Positions 47,910 to 57,357 of a stretch of DNA of 64,000 nt are shown here, one piece after another (the first letter of the stretch is position 1; every line of letters starts with the position of its first letter). The DNA is taken from positions 1-64,000 of the forward strand of contig JABANP010000021.1 in NCBI GenBank assembly GCA_013115135.1, read 5' to 3'. This DNA is from Perkinsus olseni (lineage: Eukaryota > Perkinsozoa > Perkinsida > Perkinsidae). The position numbers and the translations under genes were made by a program. The notes under the pieces were generated by a model. It was not told where the DNA came from and did no database searches. It saw nothing but the letters and a program-made list of their open reading frames with translations.

Positions 47910-48284
47910 GAATAGCTCCGTGGATGGTGCGGAGGCAAGATACCCTGGCAGTCAAGTAATTTTTTAGGCGACTGTGATACTGTGTTTATCAGAGCTCATC
48001 ACATTCAGCTCTGTTTCTCAATTCAAGGGTGTAGCGTTGATGTTACTCAGTGGGTTGCTCGGTATGTGTCGACCTGTTGCCGTGGTGATCATTGTTCGTC
48101 TTGTTCACTGAACAAGACGGCGCGCTTCTGGTTGATCGGAAGAGGGATGTTGTCCGACAACAGCTGTCGAACAATCCTCTCTGAATTTGATTGTGTTGAA
48201 GGGCATGTATCCCCGTATCGTTGAACTGCATGATGACTCCATTGCCAAGCATAGTAGTTGGTTTTACTGTTCTGGCTGCTGATA
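47910..48284. other. GRP94 3' flank with an odd palindrome
   Basis: This spacer contains CGTCTTGTTCA-C-TGAACAAGACG, a perfect odd palindrome with 11-bp arms at 48,097-48,119. It would fold as a strong hairpin about 190 bp after the GRP94 stop. It has only one centre, unlike the double elements elsewhere. No gene is supported. Confidence 0.5.
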
Positions 48285-51200
48285 ATGTCAAGCAGCCCCC
48301 GAGCAGGTGGAGGCCTCTACCGGCCTAGGGGGCATCACCGTAAGCGATGGCCAGTAGCAGTCGATGGGCGTGGTCATCGTTACCGTATACCGACCGGAAA
48401 AGGCGCGAACGACGGGGTAGTAAGGGTCGGGGCGGAGGGAAAACCAGGGGAGACTCGGGCAGGCTGCGCTCGTCTGTAGTCTTCGTTGGCTAGCCTTCTA
48501 AATCAGAGGCAGTAGTGTCATTCTGTCGAGCTCTTTCTTGTGTCAGTCCTCTGTTACTTCCCCTACACTATCGAGTACTACGCAGGAAAACCCCTACTCC
48601 TCGTCCTCGTCCTCGAAGCATTGTAGTTTACCCGAACCTCCAGAGACTGTTACTGATCATACTAGTACATCGAGTAGCTCAGTGAGCCGCACTCCCTGCG
48701 CATCCGGCTCCGTTGTGGATACTCGTGTCTTCCCCGGGCTCGGTTTCGTCCGTCTCGGACCGAGCTCTCACTCTGGCTATCCCGCGAGGGTACTTGTCGA
48801 TAAAGAGATGTCGTTAAATGCAGCGAATTGGTCTGCTCACGGTGGCGTTCTCTCGGGCAGAGGAAGTGGCTGAAATTGGCTGTCTGCCATTGCTCGGTGG
48901 AGGACGGCGAGGAGCGTCGATGGTTCTGGATGGACTACTGCGGCCGAGTCCGCGAGTTGCCGTTACTGCGTGAATTTGACGGGGACATTCGGAAGTGTTA
49001 CGACTACTACGTTCACGGTGGCGTGGATGAGTATAGCGAGTTGGAGCACGAGATCGCTCGAGACGTCCGCCGGACTCTGCCCACGCACGACCTATTCGTC
49101 AGAGACCAGGGAGGGATCCACGAGAAGTTGAAAAATGTCCTCATCGCTGTGGCCAACGCGAACCCGACCGTCGGGTACGAGAGCCACTCGGCTGAGTGGT
49201 ATCGACTAGACTATCGTCAGATACTGTCAGGGCATGAACTTCATAGCGGCGGTGCTGCTCCTCCATCTTGACCTCGATCCGGCCAATGCGTTCATCATGA
49301 TGCAGTGTTTGCTGGACAACTACCATTACAGATACCTTTTCTCGCCCGGAGTGCCGCTACTGCCTCTCAGAATGTAGTGTGGTGGACGTGATTTGGTGGT
49401 TTTGTGGTATTGCTACTCCTCAGGAGGCAGTTTTCCTGCGTTGCCCGGAAGAACCTCCCCGCGTTGTGGCACCATCTAAATAGCCATTCTTTCACGATGG
49501 ACGTGTTCGCTCAGCAATGGGTGATGACTCTATTCGGCTACTACGTGGACGCTGACTTCCTCAAGTACGTTTACGACCTCTTCTTCCTTTGCGGGTGGAA
49601 GGCTGTGTTCAAAACTGGTGAGTTGGCGGAGGGGGCCGACACGCAGCCGGACGGGAGTCTAGTAGGGATGGCTATCCTGGCGGCATTGGAGCCGAAGATC
49701 CTGAAGATGAATATGGAGGAGATCTCTCGCTACATGCAGGTTGGGAGTGGACGAACGTGACAGGCGAGGCAGGCGGCTGTTGTTCAGAATTCAAAGCATG
49801 GTACGGATTTTATGAGAGCTGATGATGATACTGGCAGAAGGTTGGCCCAGGAGAGAGCGATGTTGAAGATACTCAACGGGTGCAAGGTAGTAGTGCTGCT
49901 CTTGCCGGCCAGGGGGGCCATGCTGGTAGGGGGTCAGCACGTCAGGTGACCAATCGTGACTTGATAGAGTACGCTGGGGAGTTCCAGACAGCCAGGCTAC
50001 TCGAGGCGATCAAGAACATCCCCGCTAGTTTGTTAGAGTCCAGTAGGCCTTGACTTTGTCAGCTGGGATGGGAGTCGGAGCTCATGTACGCAACCAGGTG
50101 ATGTCGAGCCGGTAGAGCAGCACGATGATCTCTCCTCGTCGTCGCGGTCTTTACGAGAGAGGCTGAGTGATGGCATCAGCACAATCCAAGGGGCCATAAT
50201 GAGGAGGTCTGGTACCAATGGGGAAGACGGGGAGCCATCTGTCGGTGGATGGGGGTAACGAGAAGCAGACGGATGATGATGAAGCTCGTGTGGGGTTGAG
50301 CAGTGGCACCAGGTGTTTGCATCGGTTTGGTGATCGCAGGTAGACTCGCCGATAGCGCTGGGTGTAATAGGATTCTCAGTGGAGCCCCCGGGGGACCTGG
50401 TCATCGACACTAATGCTTTGATCACCAAAAACAAGCCGCTGTGGCGCGAAGGACGACCGTCTAGAGACTGTATGGCTGCTGTGTTGATTGCCCCGATGTA
50501 CTGAGCTCGTTTTCAGCACCGGGGAGCTCTTCCCTACGAGTACCATTGCGGCAAGTGTGCGAACTGAAGCACGCTATCAAAGCGCGCAACGACCAGCTCG
50601 GGCAGGACATGGCGGCGCTCACGACGAGGCTCTCTAATTTCGAAGTACCACTGCTCGAACTCACACCCGTCAATGATCTCTGATCTCTTAGACACAAAAG
50701 CTCCTTCCGGCGGAGAAGCATCGGGACGACCTCGCGACCTTCCGAGATCTCGCACTCGCGCGGTACCGCATGCTGCAGCAGCGGAAGCTGGTCCTGTCGG
50801 CGAAGCTGCAGGAGCGGGCTCGGGAGTCCGTCACGCCGGAGAGTCCACCACCTGTCATATCAGCGGCCGACCTCTCGCCGTTCTCTCGGACGATACCCGT
50901 GGCCAATCTTACACAGCGGCGAGACTCTGCTGACTTCATCAGCAGGAGGGAGTCGCTGGACGATATGGCCCTTCTGGGAGTACCGCCGTCCCCCACCAGC
51001 CTCCGGTATCGAGACTCCAGCACTGTAGATGACGTGAAAGAGGGCGAGCCTCTGCAGGTAGGCCACGACTGCTCATCATCGACAGCGAACTTGTGTTTCC
51101 CCCAGAGAAACACTGGAGAGGGTGATTCAAGTCGAGAGGGAGTGCCATACCGCTAAGGAGGCCCTTTCCCAGAGGAGCAAGGAGTATGCATCAGCCCTCA

Positions 51201-51534
51201 ACGAGTAGGTGGGGGAGCTCGTGCATGGAGGAGCTTATGATGTGGCAGGTGTCGAGAATTAGAAGAGGTGAAGAAACGCTACGTCCAGCAGACGACGCAG
51301 TTCATGTCCGACATGGAAGTCACGATCCAAGAGTTGGTGGGTGGCGGGCTCGACCACCCTCTTGAGGGAGGAGCGGTGTGCTGCTGCTCCTCAGGTTTGG
51401 TCGACGATAGGCGGGTCAGCTTATCGGCCGCGGCAGTGCTCTCCCAGGCGGCATTGAAGCCAGTGTTGTCTTGTGTAGTTCAAAACAATTGTCTCAATAT
51501 TTTTGACGTAAGAAGGCTTGTGTTCATCCAGTGA
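48285..51534 (+). CDS. TBC-domain Rab GTPase-activating protein with coiled-coil tail
   Basis: A multi-exon gene. The first usable ATG is at 48,285 (MSSSPRAGG), followed by Ser/Thr-rich sequence; the joins before about 48,860 are unsure. The TBC domain is clear. EIARDVRRTLPTHDLF carries the catalytic arginine in the I-x-x-D-x-x-R motif. After an intron, VGYCQGMNFIAAVLLLH carries the YxQ glutamine finger. Then come QQWVMTLFGYYVDADFL, YDLFFLCGWKAVFKTG and AALEPKILKMNMEEISRYM. Both catalytic fingers are intact, so GAP activity is expected. Downstream exons to 51,534 encode coiled coil (LKHAIKARNDQLGQDMAAL, RETLERVIQVERECHTAKEA, ELEEVKKRYVQQTTQFMSD). TBC plus coiled coil resembles the EVI5-like layout, by architecture only. 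The role is in Rab inactivation and membrane trafficking. It converges on the next minus-strand gene with a 39-bp gap. Confidence 0.82.
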
Positions 51535-51573
51535 GAGGAAAACTCGAACTCAACACGACAGAGGCGAAGGTGA

Positions 51574-52589
51574 TCACTGAGTAGGGCATGCAGCATTAGC
51601 AGCACTGCCAGCATCTATCTTCCTCGCCTGCCGTCCACGACGGGGCTCTCTGCTCACCGGCCCCAATGAGAACTTAGGCCTGCCATTTGGCATGCCTGGG
51701 TTGGTGCTGCAGTTGCTCGAATCGTGGGAGTCCACATCGCCCGATCGAAACGAGGCGCGCGAGGAGGCCTCGCTGACGCATCCTGGCGAGAACCTCACGT
51801 CAGCTACGTTCTTGCTTCCATACCCGCTCCTCCGGGACCTCAAGGAACTTCTAGGCTCCGTCTGGAGCTCCGAGGTCATCGGCTTCACAGGTGTGAACTT
51901 CCGCTGCTGTGCAGCATCCACGATAGAACACTCGCTCGTATCGTACGTCTCAAAGTAGTCCGATCGTTGGGTTGAGCTCGTCGTGGGCGCCAAACCAAGC
52001 TCCACATCGAGGGTCGGCGGAGAGGACGTTCTGCCAGTGGTATGATGAGGCTGCTGCGGCGCAGCTTCGGCCTCGTCGTTCTCTAATGCCCATGAGGTGG
52101 CGCTGGCTAGGGCCTGTCGGAGCTGCTGTATGGTCTGTTCCCTGGTCAACGAGCAGTAGTGCCCCATCTCGAGTCCTGTCCTCCAGCTCTCGTTTGAGTC
52201 GGGCATTCTCGAGCCGTAGCCTATCGAGGTCCCTGAGAGACCGCTCCGCCTCGAGCGATGCTTCTCGCTCCAACTGCCGAGAAACCTCAAGATCGGTTGA
52301 CGCGGATGAAAGTTCGCGTTGTCGCTGCCGCAGACCTTCGACTGCCTGAAAAAGAGACTGTACAGGAACAACTACCAAGGGAAATTCACTTCTGCCAACT
52401 GGGCCTTCAAGTTGGCCCTCTCCTCTCCAGGCGATCTATCTCATCGGCCATCCTGGTCTCGGTCAGCTTTCGACGATGGAGTTCCTTCAACAGTCGGGTG
52501 CACTCCTCCGAAGAGCCCCTCTTGGAGCCCGGTGGAGTGGCGATGCTAAAATTCTGACTCTCCTCGCTGCTCCATACGGCGTTGGACAT
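51574..52589 (-). CDS. Coiled-coil protein with Ser-rich C-terminus; two apparent frame breaks
   Basis: The start ATG at 52,589 gives MSNAVWSSEESQNFS and a coiled-coil start ECTRLLKELHRRKL...DEIDRLER. The natural continuation (RANLKAQLAE) is in another frame, right after a G-run (GAGAGGAGAGGGCC). After an intron ending TTTTTCAG, a longer coil follows (AVEGLRQRQRELSSAS, LDRLRLENARLKRELED). A second frame change near the GGGG run at about 52,165 leads into EQTIQQLRQALASATSW. Past it is a 190-residue Ser/Arg/Pro-rich tail to the stop at 51,574. No introns fit at these two places. Single-base homopolymer errors in the assembly explain both breaks better than gene decay, because coding character continues on each side. 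A cytoskeletal or centrosomal adaptor is possible but unproven. Confidence 0.55.
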
Positions 52590-52662
52590 GAATCAGGGAG
52601 TCTGAGGTCAGATGCGTCCATGCAGAGACAAACTCAAACTCAACCCAGTGCGAGCGCTACTG

Positions 52663-55023
52663 TCATATCCTGACGGTATTCGGTCTCAAATTGTTGACGA
52701 TCCATTCTGTCATGGTGGTACGCTCGGGTATTTTTTCAGAGGGTCTGGCGCTGAGACTGGCTCTTACACCTCTGCCGAGGCCCGCCATCGGCGGCAACTT
52801 CACCGGAGCAGGGTGGGTTGCGGCATAGTTGCGTATCCCGTATTTGGTGTTTGGCCGTAGGCCGAAGGGCAGACCATCCCCACGGCTGTCGCTAGAAGCA
52901 CTCGCAACCGGTGGGTCTTCGATGAGCCCTGATTCTCGCCATTCCGCAATCTTCTGCTTGACAAGTTGCCGCCGTCTGAGAACAGTCATAGTACTACTAG
53001 CAGGCCGCCAGTTTCTGAGGACCAGCGATCTACCTAGCGTCTCGCTGAGCCGCCAGTTTGGCCCTTATCCTATCAGCTTCCTCCTCCTGTTCTCTGCTCT
53101 CCTTTATCAGCTCCTTATCCAGCTCGTATTCATACAGTCGCTCCTTGAGGATCTCGGCTCTCCTCCTCCTGGCCGCCTCTTGCCTTCTACGCAGCCTTTC
53201 CTCGGCCTGCACGAGGCACGCTGAGCCCCAGTCGCTTTAGACGGGTCACTTTTTGCTCCTGCAGTGCTTCTAGATCCTTCTTCTGAGCTTGACGAAGTTT
53301 CTCCTCTTTCCAGAGGTTTATCAGCTCCCTCTTTTCCTCGCGGGACTTGGACTGTGGAGGGGTTGAGTCAGCCCGATCGGCAAGAGAGAGCAGACTCACC
53401 TTTATCCGGACACGGCGAGTCCTGCCAGACTTGTACGCCGCGCTCAGGAAACTGTCGGCGCCGAATGTTCGATAGAATTTGGGCGGTAGAAGAGACCTGA
53501 CAAACTCCGCGACAGGGAGTCTGCTCGGTGCAAGCACAGTGATAACCTCAAGTGGCTTTCGAAGTCGTACGACGCGCAGCTGGCACGGTTATCCTTGGGG
53601 AAGCCAGCCGACTTATCAGCCCTACGAGTGTCTGATAGACCGAAACCAGAAGCAGTTGTATACTGAGGCGCATTCAGGGCGTTCTATTACTACCTTCGAG
53701 TGAATACTCCTCGATCGACGGTGCCTTCAAGCTATTATCCCTGGTTGACCCGAAGGTGGACCTGATCGCCCACCGACTGCTGCAGCTATCCTCGAAGAAA
53801 CGGCGCCGTGTTGAGGACTACCCAATGAGGTCCGGCTCAGGAGAGCTCCGTGGAGATTTGAGCGCATCCTGGTCGAGTGAAGGTGCCTATGCCCAGCACA
53901 TGCAGCCTCGCGTATGGCGGCGGACTGCGGTACCTTGACAGTCATGTTTCTGTGTCCATCGCCTTCAAGAATGAAAGGCGATTCCTGCCCAACTTCCAAT
54001 ACAATTGACCAACTCGACCATCGAGAGCAACTTCTCAGAAACACTCCCGAAAAGCATGTCATCGAAAGATATGTCACCGACCGGACAACCGGTGCGCAGC
54101 TTCCTTCTGCTTGAGCGCGGCTTCCTGCTGTCGGGACATAATCCTGTTTTCGGGAACCCAGAACTTCTCCGGACTTCTCCGCTTGTGCTCGTAGTGAGGG
54201 TACCGAATGTACCTGACGCGTCACATCATCCAGGCATCGCGAGAACTCCGCTCTTACATGAGGTTGTGGAAGAGCTGCAATTTGACTCGCTCTAGCTCGG
54301 TGAGATCTTGCCGGAATTGATTGTAATACCTAACGCGCTCATGCCCAGCCGCTAATTCCCACGTGGGGCCTCTCACATGACGTGCAACTTGAGTTCCCTC
54401 GGAAGACCCTCCGGCTCGCTCCTGATAGCCTCATCGTAGAGATCTGCCGGCAGCTGGGCGATGGCTGCGTGTGCTAGACGTTCGGCCTCCTCCTCATGTT
54501 TCCTACAGTGTGTATACTGTTGCCCTGAAGAAGCCCAACGGCACCCACCTGAACCCTTCGGTGTATTTCCGCTGCATGTCCTGGAAGCGACCAAGCTCTT
54601 CCTCGTACTCTCTCCGATCACTTTCTGTATCCTCCGGCTTCAGTGGGGAGAAAATGAAGTTCATCAGGGCCTCGATCTGAGGAAGATCGACTCTGCGGTC
54701 CCCTCGTTGATGCAGAAAAACAAGTGATAGGATGATAACCCTCAGGCTTCGGGGTTACCTGTTCCGGATTACTGAAGAAGCGAGTTGTGACTCGGACGTA
54801 CTCACGAGGGATGTAGGGTACCAGCTCGGAACCCGGAGCCATCGCGTCGGTCTAAGAAATTATTCTTTCAACGGGGAATCTATCCAGCCTCAAGCGAGAG
54901 GCTTACAACTTTTTTGGCAGAGGGCTGGAAACGGCCCTTAGCCTTCTGTTTCTTGAGCTTTCTCATGGGTAGCTCCACCCTACTACTCTGCCTAAGCAGA
55001 CTGACACTCCCCCTTGCGGTCAT
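52663..55023 (-). CDS. CCDC112/CCDC148-like coiled-coil protein
   Basis: The ATG at 55,023 (MTARGSVSLLRQSSR) is followed by a basic segment and an intron into MAPGSELVPYIPREYVRV. Later exons read DRRVDLPQIEALMNFIF and LGRFQDMQRKYTEG, YDEAIRSEPEGLPRELKLH, RVRYYNQFRQDLTELERVK and HYEHKRRSPEKFWVPENR. Toward the C-terminus, after a GTGAGT...CCACAG intron of about 48 nt, comes a highly charged coil: SREEKRELINLWKEEKLR, then ERLRRRQEAARRRRAEILK and YEYELDKELIKESREQEEE. The last exon ends PNTVRI at 52,663. The W-K-x-E-K motif followed by long Glu/Arg helices recalls coiled-coil proteins CCDC112/CCDC148, some of which are centriolar-satellite or ciliary. This match is from memory of the family pattern. 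About ten short introns; exon edges at 53.7-54.2 kb are approximate. Confidence 0.55.
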
Positions 55024-55945
55024 TTTAAGGAGACAAACTGAGTTGATCAGCAAAAGATTCGTGATGATGTACTCGTCGCTGTGAGCACCATAGTTCGACA
55101 CGAAAGGAGCAAACGCGTCAGCTTACCTAATCACGGGTAAAGGCTTCACCGTAAAGCCTTCAGCACAGGAATTGTTTGGCAGAAACCAGCGCAAACAGGG
55201 CGTTTCTGATTCGAAAAGCTTGCCTGAGTCGTCCCAATTTTCCACTTGATCAACCCAAAGACGTTAATGCGGCACATTTATGTTAGCTGGAAACTAACGT
55301 AGCATGCACGCCTATAGTGGAGAATTGTTCACCTTTTGAAACACGCCCACTGGGACGCGAGGCATGGCAGGAAGAGTATTGAAGAGCGTCCTCAATGGTT
55401 GGGGGCCTTACGAACACTGCCCGTTCGAATCGAACGGTTCGATCATGGGTCGCGATCCAGGTCATTATATTCATGATCGTTTCATCAGTCATGATATCAA
55501 GACTCATACAGTATGATATACTGTAAGGCTTGTCGCCCGAGCCATGACTGGCCCCTCACTCACAAGTAGAGCCCGAACCCACTCCTCACGAAGGCTTCGG
55601 GATGAGGTTTGTACCGCCATCTCAAAAAAAAGTGTAAGTCTGCTGAGAGGGTTATGCGGTATATAGCTTACCCACCGACACTATCCACGTCTGATCAGAG
55701 GCCGTAACTGCAGGATCCGCACCGCGAAGCTCACCTCTAAACAAGGGGCGAGCGAGACCCAATCTTGCGCCCTAAACGATATCGTCGCTCGCCGCGGGTG
55801 CGCCCGAAACGGCTGCGTTTCGTAACGGTTACTCCAGCTCACGTGAATTCTGCGTTGTTGCATAATCCCAGCATTATCGTTCATGATGGTATGTAGGTAC
55901 TCTTGATAATTTCTGCTCTGGCAGCTTTGGATAAAGCCTTACTCA
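55024..55945. other. Divergent intergenic region with palindromes
   Basis: This separates the minus-strand CCDC112-like start from the plus-strand mucin-like gene. It holds the double palindrome at 55,421-55,443 and a near-perfect palindrome TACAGTAT-GAT-ATACTGTA at 55,507-55,525. No convincing coding frame is present. Confidence 0.5.
55421..55443. promoter_or_regulatory. Double odd-palindrome element (copy 3 of 5)
   Basis: Palindrome centres lie at 55,429 (A, 8-bp arms) and 55,436 (G, 7-bp arms), giving GTTCGA-A-TCGAAC-G-GTTCGA. The centres are 7 bp apart, as in the other copies. It lies in the divergent spacer between two genes. Confidence 0.5.
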
Positions 55946-56383
55946 ATGCTTATGCTTGCCGCTCGCCTTGGCCTCCTGGCCGTGTTGGGATCCGCTACAA
56001 GCAATCCGTACCCTCTCCTCTCAGAGCTCTGGTGGGGCTGGGAGCAAGAGTGTAACCCCTCTTGGGGTCTTCCGGACGCCGCCCCGGTGTCCTGCGCCGA
56101 GGACTTCTCAGGTAACTTGTCCGACATCATACTCGTCACTTCAACCCCGCCCATTCCGGTGGAGACCACGACCTCACCATGTTCGCCACAGAGCCCAATC
56201 GAATCCACTCCACCACCGACTCCGACCTCAACAAGCCCGTCCACCACTTCGCCGGTTCCCTCGGAGAAGACGACTTCACATCGCGGCTCCTTGCGAGCCG
56301 CCAATAATGGTGCGTGGGCGACTCGAAAGGTCACGCTGAATACTGTGCTCCCCATGATTCCCGTCATGTTGATGCTCAATTGA
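55946..56383 (+). CDS. Mucin-like secreted protein, probably GPI-anchored
   Basis: A single-exon 145-codon gene. Residues 1-19 form a signal peptide (MLMLAARLGLLAVLGSATS). A short region with two cysteines and several tryptophans (ELWWGWEQECNPSWGLPD) is followed by about 55 residues dominated by Thr, Ser and Pro (TSTPPIPVETTTSPCS, then PTSTSPSTTSPVPS), a pattern typical of O-glycosylated mucin stalks. The C-terminus is a hydrophobic run (VTLNTVLPMIPVMLMLN) right up to the stop, preceded by small residues (AANNGA), as expected for a GPI-attachment signal. It therefore looks like a cell-surface or wall glycoprotein. No family assignment was possible. An overlapping minus-strand frame of 200 codons covers the same bases but lacks this protein logic. 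Confidence 0.65.
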   Translation: MLMLAARLGLLAVLGSATSNPYPLLSELWWGWEQECNPSWGLPDAAPVSCAEDFSGNLSDIILVTSTPPIPVETTTSPCSPQSPIESTPPPTPTSTSPSTTSPVPSEKTTSHRGSLRAANNGAWATRKVTLNTVLPMIPVMLMLN

Positions 56384-56585
56384 ATAGTTTTGTTGAGAAT
56401 GCAATGGTAATGACATGATATCATGTAAACCTCGTCTTGTGTTGAAAAAGTGAATTTGGGTCCAAAGTTATTACCCCGATTATTGCCTACGGCGTGAATC
56501 ACTTCTACGCCCGCTTTCATTGCGGCAGTCGTGCTCAACACGGCTGTAGCTGCAACAGCCGGGCAGGCTGTAGAAGCTCAGCTGT

Positions 56586-56634
56586 ACAGGCTATGGCCAA
56601 CGTGCTACAGTGTAGCACGTTGGCCATAGCCTGT
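56586..56634. repeat. 49-bp perfect odd palindrome (24-bp arms)
   Basis: The left arm starts ACAGGCTATGGCCAACGTGC and continues to the centre G at 56,610; the right arm is its exact reverse complement. There are no mismatches over 24 bp each side. It is not flanked by an obvious target-site duplication. Confidence 0.9.
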
Positions 56635-57113
56635 GGCAATTACCAAAGTGATCACCGTAATGTAAGAGCCTCACCGTAAGACTCTCACGGCGAGCAGATG
56701 AGGATGTTATCATGAGGTCTCCCGAGACCAAGACTCCGGAACACGGGGCTAAGATCTGCAACACGAATGACCCGGTCACTGTGACCGAGATAGCCAGCTG
56801 AGGTGCGGTCGCCGGACTACGGTCGTCCATGGTTGAGAATTTCAACTTGAAATACAGGCCTCAAAATGACCCATCAACGTCAACCGAAGGATCGCGTCGC
56901 GAACATCGTCGAAAGATTGTAAACCGACTTCCGCGAGCTGACTCACCTCAATTGAAGCCAGTACTCTCAGACTATGGTCAATAGCAGTGCATGTCCCACT
57001 CTACCCTCCGGTATAGCTATCCGACATCAATTTCTCATTTTCCGCTACCGAGCGGCAGGAGCGAATAGGCGACACCATACCAGGATCAGAAAGATATCTC
57101 AAGCTGTGACAGT

Positions 57114-57137
57114 AGTCCTACGGTAGGACTCCTACCG
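57114..57137. promoter_or_regulatory. Double odd-palindrome element (copy 4 of 5)
   Basis: Centres are at 57,122 (G) and 57,129 (C), each with 8-bp arms, giving TCCTAC-G-GTAGGA-C-TCCTAC. It lies in the convergent spacer between the mucin-like gene and CDC40. Confidence 0.5.
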
Positions 57138-57357
57138 CAGAAGACAGCGAATGCCACGGCATGAGATGGAGTACTTCGGATGAACCACTCTCTAAGCACC
57201 TCCTCATTGTCTGAGGTCCGATTGATGGAACCCAATCCTGCGAGTTGCAGCTATCAAACAGACGTTAAATGTGGACAAAGGAAACGGCAATCGCTCTTCC
57301 TTTCCTCCTGCTAGTTGCACTGTACTTCGTTTTTGACAGGTAGGATACAACACTAGC

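Larger units (their letters stand above)
56384..57357. other. Intergenic region rich in palindromes
   Basis: This 970-bp gap lies between the mucin-like stop and the CDC40 stop, which are convergent. It contains the 49-bp perfect palindrome at 56,586-56,634 and the double palindrome at 57,114-57,137. An 84-codon minus-strand frame at 56,591-56,845 overlaps the hairpin and is not supported as a gene. Confidence 0.5.

Noticed and set aside
53490..53940. Plus-strand coding-like exons (HSDNLKWLSKSYDAQ, then DPKVDLIAHRLLQLSS)
   Set aside because: The minus strand gives a continuous reading (SGFGLSDTRRADKSAGF to SGRTRRVRIK) with a clean GTGAGT...CCACAG intron into the CCDC112-like coil. The plus-strand frames are taken as antisense, though I am not certain.
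55950..56541. 200-codon minus-strand frame opposite the mucin-like gene
   Set aside because: It lacks a signal or domain and is explained by the biased Thr/Ser/Pro codons of the plus-strand gene.
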